Origin: Flavobacterium sediminilitoris
GTDB lineage: Bacteria > Bacteroidota > Bacteroidia > Flavobacteriales > Flavobacteriaceae
DNA length: 64,000 nt
NCBI RefSeq assembly: GCF_023008245.1
Contig: NZ_CP090145.1
Span: 3,410,001 to 3,474,000 of the forward strand
Direction of reading: 5' to 3'
Shown piece by piece: positions 43,813 to 52,965 of this stretch (its first letter is position 1; the number at the start of each line of letters is the position of its first letter). The notes under the pieces were generated by a model. It saw only the letters and a list, made by a program, of their open reading frames with translations, made no database searches and was not told where the DNA came from. The translations under genes were made by a program, and so were the position numbers.

Positions 43813-45096
43813 CTATTTTGAAGAATTAAATATTCTTGGATTAATATTAATCATAACAAAAACCCAATTATTATCTAATCCTTTATTTCCAGCTTTTAAA
43901 ACTTCTAAAGTCTCTGAACCAAACATTTGTGAGTATCCTGCTGAAATTCCGATATTTTTATGTAATTCATAAGAAGCAACTAAATCAATCTCTGTCCCTA
44001 AATAACTATCCATTGTTCTTGTAATATAGGATGGATCAATTACATCTGCTGCGGTCATAAACATATGAGGTGTTACACTAAATTTCCATTTATCTGAAAC
44101 GTAATTAAATTTCAAGAAAAAATCTTGTAAACCAACCGTATTTTTATGATTTCCAACATAGAAGTAATCCATTAAACCATTGAAAGCGTGGTTTGTTCCA
44201 AAAATAGGATTGAATGATTTAATTTTATCATCAGTATCCGTTTGATCTTTACCCGATAATAATTCGTAACCAAGACCTGCTTTTACCTTTTCTGTGAAGG
44301 CATAATTTACATTTAACCCAATATTATAAGCACTTACAGAAGTATTATTTGTAGCTAATCTGCTTTTACCTGTTTGTGCATAAATACCTAAATCGGCATC
44401 TAATTTATTTTTTTTGTATTTTAAAAACGTTCCAAAAGTTTGCATATAATCTACTTTCAAATCGGTAGTGATAGGCTCTTCATATTGAAACCCAGTATTT
44501 AATGCTAACAAACTCATTTGCAAATCACTAAAAACTGTATGATACCAAGCATATTGCATATTTTTATAATTAGTAACATATAAATCACGATATAAACCTT
44601 CTGTATCTGCATTTAAAGCAGCTCCTAAGTCTAATTGATTTTTATCTTTTTTATAAGACACAACTAGCGCATCATGACTTTGTCCTTGTTGGATCCAATC
44701 AATTTCTCCGAAAATTCTTTGATTATCGTAGGATATAACTTGTCTACCTAAACGAGCATTCCAAGAATCATTGAAGCTATATTGTCCCCAAGCTTCAAAT
44801 AGCATTACACCATTTTTGTCATTAGTTGCCGTTGTTTTAACATCTCCCCAAGTTCTAACGTTTTGTAATGTAAGTTTTGCAGATATTTTTTCTTGTTTAA
44901 AATTAAAATTTAATCGAGTTCTTTGCGAAATAAATGAAGTTGGTAATTCATTATCTAGCATTAACCCTTTAAAACCATTTCTATATTCGTAACGTGGTCT
45001 CATTTGTAAATTTACATCAATTTCTTGCGCAAATGATGTTACACCCATTAAGACAAATATAGATAATGAAACCTTTTTTATATAACTTGTTTTCAT
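43813..45096 (-). CDS. Alginate-export-type outer-membrane porin
   Basis: A signal peptide (1-23) and a 400-residue beta-barrel of alternating strands end in IFNSSK. The start of the barrel (NLQMRPRYEYRNGF, SFISQRTRLNFNF, WGQYSFNDSWNARLGRQVISYDNQRIFGEIDW) is typical of the Alginate_exp/OprE-like family. A Crp/Fnr-type box lies 62 bp upstream. Control with the denitrification genes suggests that it admits nitrate or nitrite through the outer membrane (inference). Confidence 0.82.
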   Translation of the reverse strand: MKTSYIKKVSLSIFVLMGVTSFAQEIDVNLQMRPRYEYRNGFKGLMLDNELPTSFISQRTRLNFNFKQEKISAKLTLQNVRTWGDVKTTATNDKNGVMLFEAWGQYSFNDSWNARLGRQVISYDNQRIFGEIDWIQQGQSHDALVVSYKKDKNQLDLGAALNADTEGLYRDLYVTNYKNMQYAWYHTVFSDLQMSLLALNTGFQYEEPITTDLKVDYMQTFGTFLKYKKNKLDADLGIYAQTGKSRLATNNTSVSAYNIGLNVNYAFTEKVKAGLGYELLSGKDQTDTDDKIKSFNPIFGTNHAFNGLMDYFYVGNHKNTVGLQDFFLKFNYVSDKWKFSVTPHMFMTAADVIDPSYITRTMDSYLGTEIDLVASYELHKNIGISAGYSQMFGSETLEVLKAGNKGLDNNWVFVMININPRIFNSSK

Positions 45097-45157
45097 ATGT
45101 GATTATTTATTATTTTAATTTATAAGACAAAATTAAAGTTAAGAATTATGCTATTTG

Positions 45158-45171
45158 ATGACATTTATCAG
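45158..45171 (-). promoter_or_regulatory. Crp/Fnr-type box of the porin gene
   Basis: ATGACATTTATCAG has TGAC/ATCA half-sites, almost the same as the narK box (37042). TTTG on the minus strand starts at 45131, exactly 33.5 bp from the centre. Confidence 0.75.
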
Positions 45172-45264
45172 GCATTAGGATATTTTATTTTATTTTATAA
45201 AATGCTGATTTATATTATTTTAAAAAAAGAGTTTTTTACTTTTAAATATTAAAATAAAACTTGT

Positions 45265-46494
45265 TTAAATAGTTCCTAAGCTTGATATAAATTCATTTAA
45301 ACTATCAACCTCTACATGTTCCATTAACACAATTTTATACCATTTGTTATCGTTATTATGCGATTCGGGAACCAAACCAAATTTAGATGCTATATCTGTT
45401 GAAATAAATTCAGATTTTATAGTAACAATATTCATAAAAGATTCTCTAAAATAGGTTATGTTCAAATGGTCTAGTTGCTTGCACAGCCAATCGGTTCTCA
45501 ATTCCAGAATCTTTACTTTTTCAAACCAACCATTTTTACCATAGGTTTTTAAAATCATCCAAACAGCAACAGCGTTTGCTCCAGAACGGCTACCACTTAA
45601 TGTTAAATCCATGCCTTCAACGTATGCCGCTTCTTTGGTTAACACATTTTCAATCAAATTTTTTCTACATATAAATATTCCTGTTCCATAAGGAGCTTGA
45701 AGCATTTTATGTGCATCAATGGTTATCGAGGAAACATGTTGATTAGTAAAATCTAAATGATTTTTAGGAGTCAAAAATGGATATACAAAACCACCATAAG
45801 CAGCATCAATATGAAGTTTGAAAAGTTGGTTGTATTTTGCTAAGAGATTGGTATATATATCGGGATTGTCTACTGAACCAAACATGGTTGTACCCATGTT
45901 TGCGACTATTATAAAATATTTTTTACCTTTTGAAATCGCTTCTTGTAATAGTGTTTCTAATTTAATTTCATCAATAGTTCTATCCTCAAAGTTAACTTCA
46001 ACTCTTAACCAGTCAATCATTAGCAAGTTAGCACCTTTTGCAATTGAATAATGAGTGTCCTCTGAAGCTAAAATACTGATTTCTGATAATTTTGCTTGAT
46101 AGGTATTCATGAAATGATTTCTATAAATCCATAAAGCTTCGATATTTGCTTCTGTTCCACCAGTTGCAATATAACCATCATAATCATCAGTTGTGGCATT
46201 AAAAATATCAACTGCAAGAATTTCGAGAACTTCTCGTTCAATTTCTTGTGTTCCTTTAAAAGCTTTTTCGGAAATACCGATAGTATGACAGCCAATATTG
46301 TTTGGATTCGCTACATAGGTCATTAAAACGGGAGCGTCTTTTAAAAAAGAAGCATCATCATAAAATACTTTTCCATCTAATTTTGAAGCTGGGTAACCTA
46401 AGGAGACATCTTTTGAAAAGTTAATATTTTCATTTAAAGCTTTAGTAATACGTTCTAATCTATCGTTTTGTGTGGATTTATGCCAGTTGCTCAT
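45265..46494 (-). CDS. PLP-dependent group II decarboxylase
   Basis: This fold-type I PLP enzyme of 409 residues has YIATGGTEANIEALW (109-123), a stacking His at 148, D230 in HIDAAYGG and the Schiff-base Lys263 in IDAHKML. It resembles histidine and tyrosine/glutamate decarboxylases, but the substrate cannot be assigned. Its start is 1 bp from the stop of the TIM-barrel protein gene upstream, so both are made from one transcript under a Crp/Fnr-type box. Confidence 0.87.
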   Translation of the reverse strand: MSNWHKSTQNDRLERITKALNENINFSKDVSLGYPASKLDGKVFYDDASFLKDAPVLMTYVANPNNIGCHTIGISEKAFKGTQEIEREVLEILAVDIFNATTDDYDGYIATGGTEANIEALWIYRNHFMNTYQAKLSEISILASEDTHYSIAKGANLLMIDWLRVEVNFEDRTIDEIKLETLLQEAISKGKKYFIIVANMGTTMFGSVDNPDIYTNLLAKYNQLFKLHIDAAYGGFVYPFLTPKNHLDFTNQHVSSITIDAHKMLQAPYGTGIFICRKNLIENVLTKEAAYVEGMDLTLSGSRSGANAVAVWMILKTYGKNGWFEKVKILELRTDWLCKQLDHLNITYFRESFMNIVTIKSEFISTDIASKFGLVPESHNNDNKWYKIVLMEHVEVDSLNEFISSLGTI

Positions 46495-46495
46495 A

Positions 46496-48289
46496 TTAAT
46501 AAGATATTGAGTTAATTTCTGCTTTATAAAGATTTAACTGTTGATTAATTGTGTCTTGATTATTTTTCAAAAAAGAAGTGTTTTTAAATAAATTTTGATA
46601 ATATTCTATACCTTGATTAATGTTATTTCTGTATAAATTCCATTTCTTTATTTGACTTGCTGTTACATCATTAGTTAAAGTATTAACTTCATTTCTCAAA
46701 TAATCTACATACATTTTTAATTCTTTGATGAACAAATTAGGTCTATCTGATTGAAGCACTATATTCGCGTTACCGTAAATATGTTGCACCATCTCTTTTA
46801 GTGAAACTTCTTTGTTAAAATAGGCCAAATTTGGTCCTGGACAGATAACTACTCCTTGTTGTTGCCCTTTTATATCCATACCATTTTCCAAATAGGAAGC
46901 ATTGGCTAAGCCAACACAAAGACAGGCTTTATCGGTAATCAACGATTTTTGATTTATAAACTCATTCAATGATAATTTCTTTTTGTTTTCTTCTAGTTCT
47001 TTTAACTTAATGTCTTGGTATTTTTTGGAAGCAGTACAAAGTCCAACGTCATCATATTGTTTGTTTAGGGCTAAAAACTTCTTCGGACAAGAGCTTCCTG
47101 CTTTATTATCGCTAATTCTTTTTTCTTTCCAAAAATCATTAGAAACGCCTTTAATAGAATTAAATGGAACACCAAGCGGAGAAATATTACTCAAATAAAA
47201 ATCATCTTCTTTTGCATTTGCTAACAATTTTCGAGTTTCTGTGTCTACTGAAGTAGCTTCTGGAACTAAAAGAAAAGGAGAACCCCAACCCACCGATTCT
47301 AAATTGTAATTTTCTAATAAAAACTCGTGTTCTTCAGCCGTTCCAACTCCGCCTTGAGCAGTAATTTTTAAAGGCAAAGGTTCTTTTGGAATTGGCATTT
47401 GTTTTATTTCTAATGCTTTTACAAATAAATCGTGAGTAGCATTAATTAATTCGGTTTTTTTTGTTTTAAACTCTTCTAAAATTGGTCCTAATAATAAGCC
47501 ATCCGTAGCAAATGCATGTCCGCCACAATTTAAACCAGATTCAATTCGATATTCAGAAACCCAAAGTCCTTTTTTAGCTAAAAAACTACCTTGGATTAAA
47601 GCCGAACGATAATCACTTACTTTTAAAATTATTTTTTTCTTAAGAAATGCATTTTCATTTGGAAAGAAATCTGGGAAATTTTCAAAATAACTATATAATC
47701 TAGGATTCATTCCAGCTGAAAGTACAACTGAAGATCTTAAATTACTGTTAGCAAAACCACGTAGAGCAGCATGTGCATCATTAAATTCTGTTGGTAATTT
47801 TTCTTTTCCTTCATAATTATCTTTATCAACTTTTGTCATGATATTGACATCTATTTCACCTAATGAACTATTTTTTTCTAAAAACTTCCTTAAGGCATCT
47901 TTAAAACAGATACCTTCATCTATAAATTTTTGCAACGTTTTTTTTACGTCTGATTTATTAGGAAGTAAAGCAATGTAGTTTTCTAAAGCTGATTTACTTT
48001 CTGTTAATTCGGTTTTAAATTTTTCAAATTTATCATTTACAATAGTATCCATTAAATTTAGATAATGGGTAATTCTTTCAGCACGATAATCATGAAATTT
48101 TTGCGTAATTTCTTGATAAGGAAGGCTGAATTTTTTGCTATAAAAGGCACGCATTTTTTCTATTAAATCATCGTCAGTTATAGAGACAACAGAAGAGATA
48201 CCGAAATGTGCAATTCTAATTGGACTGTCTATTGTATACGCCAAGCCCATTACTGGAATATGGAAAGTATGATTGTTTTGTATTTTCAT
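46496..48289 (-). CDS. Uncharacterised TIM-barrel, possibly FMN-binding protein with six cysteines
   Basis: The start at 48289 gives 597 residues beginning MKIQNNHTFHIPVMGLAYTI; the longer frame adds 14 atypical residues. I do not know the family. The segment ITAQGGVGTAEEHEFL (309-324), then VGWGSPFLLVPE (333-344), is like the phosphate-binding end of FMN TIM barrels such as nitronate monooxygenases or glutamate synthase. Cysteines at 255 (GLNCGGHAF), 401, 418, 456, 458 and 483 could bind an Fe-S cluster. A palindromic box lies 54 bp upstream. It pairs with the PLP decarboxylase. Confidence 0.6.
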   Translation of the reverse strand: MKIQNNHTFHIPVMGLAYTIDSPIRIAHFGISSVVSITDDDLIEKMRAFYSKKFSLPYQEITQKFHDYRAERITHYLNLMDTIVNDKFEKFKTELTESKSALENYIALLPNKSDVKKTLQKFIDEGICFKDALRKFLEKNSSLGEIDVNIMTKVDKDNYEGKEKLPTEFNDAHAALRGFANSNLRSSVVLSAGMNPRLYSYFENFPDFFPNENAFLKKKIILKVSDYRSALIQGSFLAKKGLWVSEYRIESGLNCGGHAFATDGLLLGPILEEFKTKKTELINATHDLFVKALEIKQMPIPKEPLPLKITAQGGVGTAEEHEFLLENYNLESVGWGSPFLLVPEATSVDTETRKLLANAKEDDFYLSNISPLGVPFNSIKGVSNDFWKEKRISDNKAGSSCPKKFLALNKQYDDVGLCTASKKYQDIKLKELEENKKKLSLNEFINQKSLITDKACLCVGLANASYLENGMDIKGQQQGVVICPGPNLAYFNKEVSLKEMVQHIYGNANIVLQSDRPNLFIKELKMYVDYLRNEVNTLTNDVTASQIKKWNLYRNNINQGIEYYQNLFKNTSFLKNNQDTINQQLNLYKAEINSISY

Positions 48290-48342
48290 ATAATTGTTCA
48301 GTTTTGAAGCTACGAAAGTTGTAAAAATCATTGGAGTAAAGA

Positions 48343-48356
48343 ATGATAATTATCAT
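48343..48356 (-). promoter_or_regulatory. Crp/Fnr-type box of the TIM-barrel/decarboxylase operon
   Basis: ATGATAATTATCAT is a perfect palindrome with TGAT/ATCA and a 4-base spacer, 54 bp before the start at 48289. The expected -7 core reads TTTCG (48317-48313), a near match to TTTG. Confidence 0.7.
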
Positions 48357-48400
48357 ACTTACTGCACAAAAGAGAATAACTTATATTATTTTCTAGATTT

Positions 48401-48835
48401 CTATTCAAATTTAAAGGTAGGATGTACTAAAACGTCTGTTTTAATAGAGTTTGAAATCAAACAAGCTTTTTCAGATTTTTGCAATATGCGTTCTGCTTTT
48501 TCAGTATCGTTTGGATCGCTAATTGTAAGTACTGGTTTAATAATAACTTGTGTCATTAAATATTTGCCTTCTACTTTCTCTAAAATTCCGTCTGAACTAC
48601 ATTCAAAATCTATAAAGTCAAATTTTGAAAATTCGGCAATAGCCAAAAAAGTAGTCATAAAACAACTTAAAATGGACGCTGTGTATAAATGCTCTGGTGA
48701 CCAAATATTTGGAATTCCTTTGTCAAATTCTGGTGGAGTTGCGACTTCTATTATAGTTGGTAATTCGTTTGATGATAAAGTTCCTTTTCTATCTGAATTC
48801 CATTTTAAATTTACATTATAGCTATGCTTTTCCAT
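48401..48835 (-). CDS. OsmC-family protein
   Basis: The start at 48835 (MEKHSYNVNLKW) gives 144 residues of the OsmC/Ohr fold. Motifs are TPPEFDKGIPNIWSPEHLYTASILSCFMTTFLA with one Cys in the central helix, and a second Cys in EKACLISNSIKT. OsmC proteins reduce organic or other hydroperoxides through such a Cys pair. It has its own Crp/Fnr-type box with ideal spacing, which ties it to the denitrification response. Confidence 0.85.
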   Translation of the reverse strand: MEKHSYNVNLKWNSDRKGTLSSNELPTIIEVATPPEFDKGIPNIWSPEHLYTASILSCFMTTFLAIAEFSKFDFIDFECSSDGILEKVEGKYLMTQVIIKPVLTISDPNDTEKAERILQKSEKACLISNSIKTDVLVHPTFKFE

Positions 48836-48891
48836 TTTATATGTGTTAATTTTTGAATAACACAAATGAACGAATTAGTATTTTTTTTGAT

Positions 48892-48907
48892 TATGATTTA
48901 AATCACA
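48892..48907 (-). promoter_or_regulatory. Crp/Fnr-type box of the osmC-like gene
   Basis: TATGATTTAAATCACA contains the perfect palindrome TGATTTAAATCA. TTTG on the minus strand starts at 48866, exactly 33.5 bp from the centre, and the gene starts 57 bp from the box. Confidence 0.78.
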
Positions 48908-48912
48908 AAATA

Positions 48913-49152
48913 TTAAATTATTAATGTTATAATTCCAATCAAAACGAATAAAAACAGACTTAAACTTACTTTCCAAGCTGAGTTTGCCTTTTTTAATTCC
49001 ATAAACTGAAAAGTTACAACTAAAAACTTGATACTTGAAATTAGTAAAATTGCAATTGTTATAATTTTAGAGGTATTATTATTGGATAAAAAAGCAGTAA
49101 GTACTGTAAGAATGATAAGTACTATATATACTTTTGTTAATTGTTTTTTCAT
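48913..49152 (-). CDS. norF: Cytochrome oxidase subunit IV-like protein (NorF-like)
   Basis: The 79-residue protein has three short hydrophobic helices and the segment LLISSIKFLVVTFQFMELKKANSAWK, typical of prokaryotic cytochrome c oxidase subunit IV (PF03626-like). It follows norE by 91 bp in the nor operon. NorF-type proteins improve NO reductase activity without being catalytic. The gene symbol is assigned by position. Confidence 0.75.
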   Translation of the reverse strand: MKKQLTKVYIVLIILTVLTAFLSNNNTSKIITIAILLISSIKFLVVTFQFMELKKANSAWKVSLSLFLFVLIGIITLII

Positions 49153-49243
49153 ATGTAAATATTTATTGTTTTTTATTGGTCATATGCAATTTACAAGTCT
49201 TATTTTGTGTTTATGACCAAAAACGTACATGCTTATTTCATTA

Positions 49244-49819
49244 CTAAAAGATTAAATAAAGGATAGGAAAAAGCAATAACCAAATGATATCGCACATATG
49301 CCAAAATGTAGCTGAAGCTTCCACATCTTCAAGTTTTGCATTGTTTTTACGAATACTTTTCCCTGTTATAAAAAGAATTATAAGTCCTATTAAAACATGA
49401 ATAATATGAAAACCTGTTAGCAACCAATAAAAAAAGAAAAAAGTATTTGTTTCTAAAGTAATTCCGTTTTCAATTTTTGTATAGTATTCAAAGCTTTTAA
49501 GTAATAAAAACAATACGCCTCCTAACATAGCAAGTTTAAAAAACAAATTCGTTTTCTTAGTATTCCCATCTTTATAAAAACTTACAGCATTTGCAATAAA
49601 CAGACCGCTAGTAAGTAAAAATAAGGTGTTAATTGCTCCAATAGTTGTGTTAAGTTGTAATTTTGATTGATGAAAAACTTCTGGTTCTTGTGTACCATAA
49701 TGTACAAATGCAATAAGTGCCATTCCAAAAGTAATTAGCTCTAAAAAGATGATTATCCACATTAAAATTCCTCCAGGGGGATAATAAATATTTTTATAAT
49801 CAATTGCTGTTTTATTCAT
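49244..49819 (-). CDS. norE: Cytochrome oxidase subunit III-like NorE
   Basis: This 191-residue, five-helix protein of the CoxC/NorE family has WIIIFLELITFGMALIAF, TSGLFIANAVSF, FLLLKSFEYY and the C-terminal GFHIIHVLIGLI and ATFWHMCDIIWLLLFPILYL. It lies between norD (3 bp) and norF. NorE supports the NO reductase assembly or activity. Confidence 0.88.
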   Translation of the reverse strand: MNKTAIDYKNIYYPPGGILMWIIIFLELITFGMALIAFVHYGTQEPEVFHQSKLQLNTTIGAINTLFLLTSGLFIANAVSFYKDGNTKKTNLFFKLAMLGGVLFLLLKSFEYYTKIENGITLETNTFFFFYWLLTGFHIIHVLIGLIILFITGKSIRKNNAKLEDVEASATFWHMCDIIWLLLFPILYLIF

Positions 49820-49822
49820 TAT

Positions 49823-51571
49823 TTAATGTTTAATTTTTTCGTAAAGCTTTACTAATGATTTTAATAAATCTTCTGGATGTGTTAATATTTGATAATGATT
49901 TTGTCCAAACATTAAAGGCAAATAATATTTTGCTTGTGCTTCTATAGCTAAAGCATACGTGTTTATTTGCTTTTGTTTTAATTCTTTTAGCGTTTGTTTT
50001 ACATCGTGAATACCATACTTTCCTTCGTATTTATCATAATCGTTTGGTTTACCATCTGAAAGAAAAATAATCCATTTATTTTTAGAATCTCTTTTCTCTA
50101 ACAAAGCACCAGAGTGACGAAGCGCAGCTCCAATTCTTGTATAACCTTGCGGTTCTGCAGCACCAATTTTATTTTTGGCTTTTTGCCAATCTTCATCAAA
50201 ATCTTTTAAGGTTAAATAAGAAGCATAATTCCTTGTTTTAGAGTAAAAGCAATTGATAGAAAAATCAATATCAAATTCATTTAATATTTCTCCAAACAGA
50301 ATAGAAACCTGTTTTTCTACATCAATAATTTTATTTCCAGCAGCATAAGAGTCACTTGAAAGACTAATATCTAAAAGCAATAAAATAGAAATGTCTTTTT
50401 CTTTTTTTCGGTTAGATAAATAGATGTTTTCAGAAGGTGTTCTTTTTGATAACACATCGATAATCATATCAGTAGTTGCATCAATATCAAATACATCACC
50501 TTGTGATTGCCTATGATGTTGTTGCATTTTATTATTAACATTGGTCAACATTTTACGCAAGCCATTTAAAACAGAAGCCTTCTCTGTGATTGTTTTTTTA
50601 TAATAGTTAACATCCGTTTTTACTTGTGAAATTGGATATACTTTACAAAAGGAGTCTTTATATGCTTTTGAAGAATAATCCCATTCATTGTATTTTATGT
50701 GATAGCCTTTCTCATCTCTTTCTGCACTTTCAGAAATGGTTGTATTTTCAATGAAATCAGCTTGATAAACAGAATGTGTAGTATCATTTACACGAACTGT
50801 AAATTTCATATTTAGTTCTTCTAAAGCTTCTTGGTGTTTTTCTAATTCATCTGAACCATCAAAATCTCTCCAATTACCATTAAATTCTTCAGCTGTTTCT
50901 ACTTTTTCGAAACTATGTAGCAATACGTAATCTTCTTGTTGTTTTTTATCAATTGTAAGACTTTTTATTTCTTCAACCGGATTTGCTTTTAAAACGGTTG
51001 GTTCTTTTTCACCCGTTGCCTTTTTTGTTAGATCAGAAAAATTATTTAATGTTTTATCTACTTCAACTTCTGCACTATTTCGCATCCATTTTCCATACAA
51101 CCAACTATAATCAATTTCTTCTTTTGCAGCATAAAAAGTATAAAAATCATTGTGAAGAGAATTTGTAATTGGGAATTCTTCAAATAAACTTTTTAAAACA
51201 ATTTCAGAACATTCTAAAGCTTTAAGTTGCGAATTATCAAGCGTTTCATCTTTGTTTTCCTTCCAATTAAATCCTAACTTTCTTTGTTCCGTTAAGTACA
51301 AAAGTCTAAAAAAGTAAAAAGAAAGGTTTGCTTCGTAAGTAGAAAAATCTCCGAATGAAATAGGAAAAAAAAAGTTATTATTTTTATAACCGCCTTCGCG
51401 TTCTGCGGGAAATATTTCAATTACATCCGCAGTAATGGCTCTTGCTAAAATGGTTAAACGTGATTTTATATCTTCTAAATGAACCATACGATTAACTAAA
51501 TCAGCATCAACCTTTTTATTCTTTTTAAAGAATTGCAAAACCTTGCTATATACTATTTCGTCAAGTTCCAT
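49823..51571 (-). CDS. norD: NorD, VWA-domain NO reductase activation protein
   Basis: The 582-residue protein carries a C-terminal von Willebrand A domain with the MIDAS motif DISLSS (in LLLLDISLSSDSYAAG) and the later TRIGAALRHSG and FLSDGKPNDYDKYEG. The N-terminal part is helical. NorD works with the AAA+ protein NorQ to insert or activate the metal centre of NorB. It overlaps norQ by 1 bp. Confidence 0.93.
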   Translation of the reverse strand: MELDEIVYSKVLQFFKKNKKVDADLVNRMVHLEDIKSRLTILARAITADVIEIFPAEREGGYKNNNFFFPISFGDFSTYEANLSFYFFRLLYLTEQRKLGFNWKENKDETLDNSQLKALECSEIVLKSLFEEFPITNSLHNDFYTFYAAKEEIDYSWLYGKWMRNSAEVEVDKTLNNFSDLTKKATGEKEPTVLKANPVEEIKSLTIDKKQQEDYVLLHSFEKVETAEEFNGNWRDFDGSDELEKHQEALEELNMKFTVRVNDTTHSVYQADFIENTTISESAERDEKGYHIKYNEWDYSSKAYKDSFCKVYPISQVKTDVNYYKKTITEKASVLNGLRKMLTNVNNKMQQHHRQSQGDVFDIDATTDMIIDVLSKRTPSENIYLSNRKKEKDISILLLLDISLSSDSYAAGNKIIDVEKQVSILFGEILNEFDIDFSINCFYSKTRNYASYLTLKDFDEDWQKAKNKIGAAEPQGYTRIGAALRHSGALLEKRDSKNKWIIFLSDGKPNDYDKYEGKYGIHDVKQTLKELKQKQINTYALAIEAQAKYYLPLMFGQNHYQILTHPEDLLKSLVKLYEKIKH

Positions 51572-52350
51572 TAAATCATCAAGTTACACAAATCGGTTAA
51601 GGCTTCTGCTATTTCCAAATCGTCCGTTAAAGGTTCTACGATAGCTACTTTTACAGCTAGTCTTTTAGGTAAATTGGTATGTATTAATTTTGCTGCGTCT
51701 ACTAATAAACGTGTAGAAACGGTTTCTGCTAAACCTAATTCGGTAAGATTTCTAATTTTATTACCAATTTTAACTAGTTTTTTAGCAATATCTGGGTCAA
51801 TATTTGTTTCCTGAATAAGGATTTCAATTTCCTGAGAAGCTTCTGGATAAGCAAAAGACAAAGCAGTAAATCGCTGTTTTGTAGAAGGTTTTAGTTCTTT
51901 AAATCCTCTTTGGTATCCTGGATTAAAAGAAGCAACCAACATAAAATCTTCGTGCGCTTTTATGGTTTCTCCTAGTTTATCAATATAAATTTCTCTTCTA
52001 TGATCGGTTAAGGAGTGAATGGCAACAATAACATCTGGGCGTGCTTCTGCAATTTCATCTAAATATAAAATAGAACCTTCTTTTACTGCTTTTGTTAATG
52101 GTCCGTCTATCCAAATAGTTTCAGCACCTTTAATGATAAATCGTCCTATTAAATCTGTTGAAGATGTTTCTTCGTGGCAACTTATTGTAATTAACTTTTT
52201 ATCTAATTTATGTGCCATGTATTCTACAAATCGCGACTTTCCTGTTCCTGTAGGACCTTTTAATAAAAACGGAATCTTGTTTTGGTATACATTTTCAAAA
52301 ACCTCAACTTCTTTGTCTATTGGATGATAAAATGGAATATTTACGCTCAT
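51571..52350 (-). CDS. norQ: NorQ, MoxR-type AAA+ ATPase
   Basis: The 259-residue AAA+ ATPase has Walker A LLKGPTGTGKSRFVEYMA, Walker B ILYLDEIAEARPDV, sensor VASFNPGY and the family segment LKPSTKQRFTALSF. It partners the VWA protein NorD in maturation of NO reductase. Confidence 0.95.
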   Translation of the reverse strand: MSVNIPFYHPIDKEVEVFENVYQNKIPFLLKGPTGTGKSRFVEYMAHKLDKKLITISCHEETSSTDLIGRFIIKGAETIWIDGPLTKAVKEGSILYLDEIAEARPDVIVAIHSLTDHRREIYIDKLGETIKAHEDFMLVASFNPGYQRGFKELKPSTKQRFTALSFAYPEASQEIEILIQETNIDPDIAKKLVKIGNKIRNLTELGLAETVSTRLLVDAAKLIHTNLPKRLAVKVAIVEPLTDDLEIAEALTDLCNLMI

Positions 52351-52380
52351 TTTGTTCTTTTTTGGATAAAATGGATTTAG

Positions 52381-52965
52381 TTACTTTTTAACGGTTTCTA
52401 ATATTTTATCTATCGTTTCTTTATTATTTACACCTAAACCTTCTTGTTGATGAATCAATTCTCCTTCTCTATTAAACACACTTATAATATTGGAATGTGA
52501 AAAATCTATAGGAGTAATTTTTTTATATTTTACAGCTAAAACGTTAGCAAATTCTTGAACTGTAGCTGGTGTTCCTTGTAAGAATGTCCAGTGTTTATCA
52601 TCCATAAAATTATCTTTTGCAAACACTTTTAATCTTTTTGGTGTATCGGTTATTGGATCGATACTGACTAAAATGAAGTTTAAATCTTTTAATTGTTCTT
52701 TAGGAATTTTAGATTCAATATCACGCATATCAGCTACTAATCTCGGGCAAGCAGCTTTACAACTAGTATAAATCATAACCATTACCGAAACTTTTCCTCT
52801 GAAATCTTTTATTTCAACAGTTTTGTCGTCTTGGGTTTTCCATTTACTAGATAAATTAAAGATTGACTCTTCAGAAATTGGTGTTTCTTTAACTTCCTTT
52901 TCTTCTTGTTTACAACCTAATAGAAGTAAACTTGTAATTACGAGTACTATTCTATATTTTTTCAT
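52381..52965 (-). CDS. SCO1/SenC-type copper chaperone
   Basis: A lipoprotein (signal ending LLLLGC) with a thioredoxin fold. The copper motif CxxxC is seen in YTSCKAACPRLV, and the conserved His in IDFSHSNIISVF. SCO proteins load CuA sites. Here it could serve NosZ CuA or NirK. It overlaps the nirV start region by 4 bp and is in the nor-nir operon. Confidence 0.92.
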   Translation of the reverse strand: MKKYRIVLVITSLLLLGCKQEEKEVKETPISEESIFNLSSKWKTQDDKTVEIKDFRGKVSVMVMIYTSCKAACPRLVADMRDIESKIPKEQLKDLNFILVSIDPITDTPKRLKVFAKDNFMDDKHWTFLQGTPATVQEFANVLAVKYKKITPIDFSHSNIISVFNREGELIHQQEGLGVNNKETIDKILETVKK

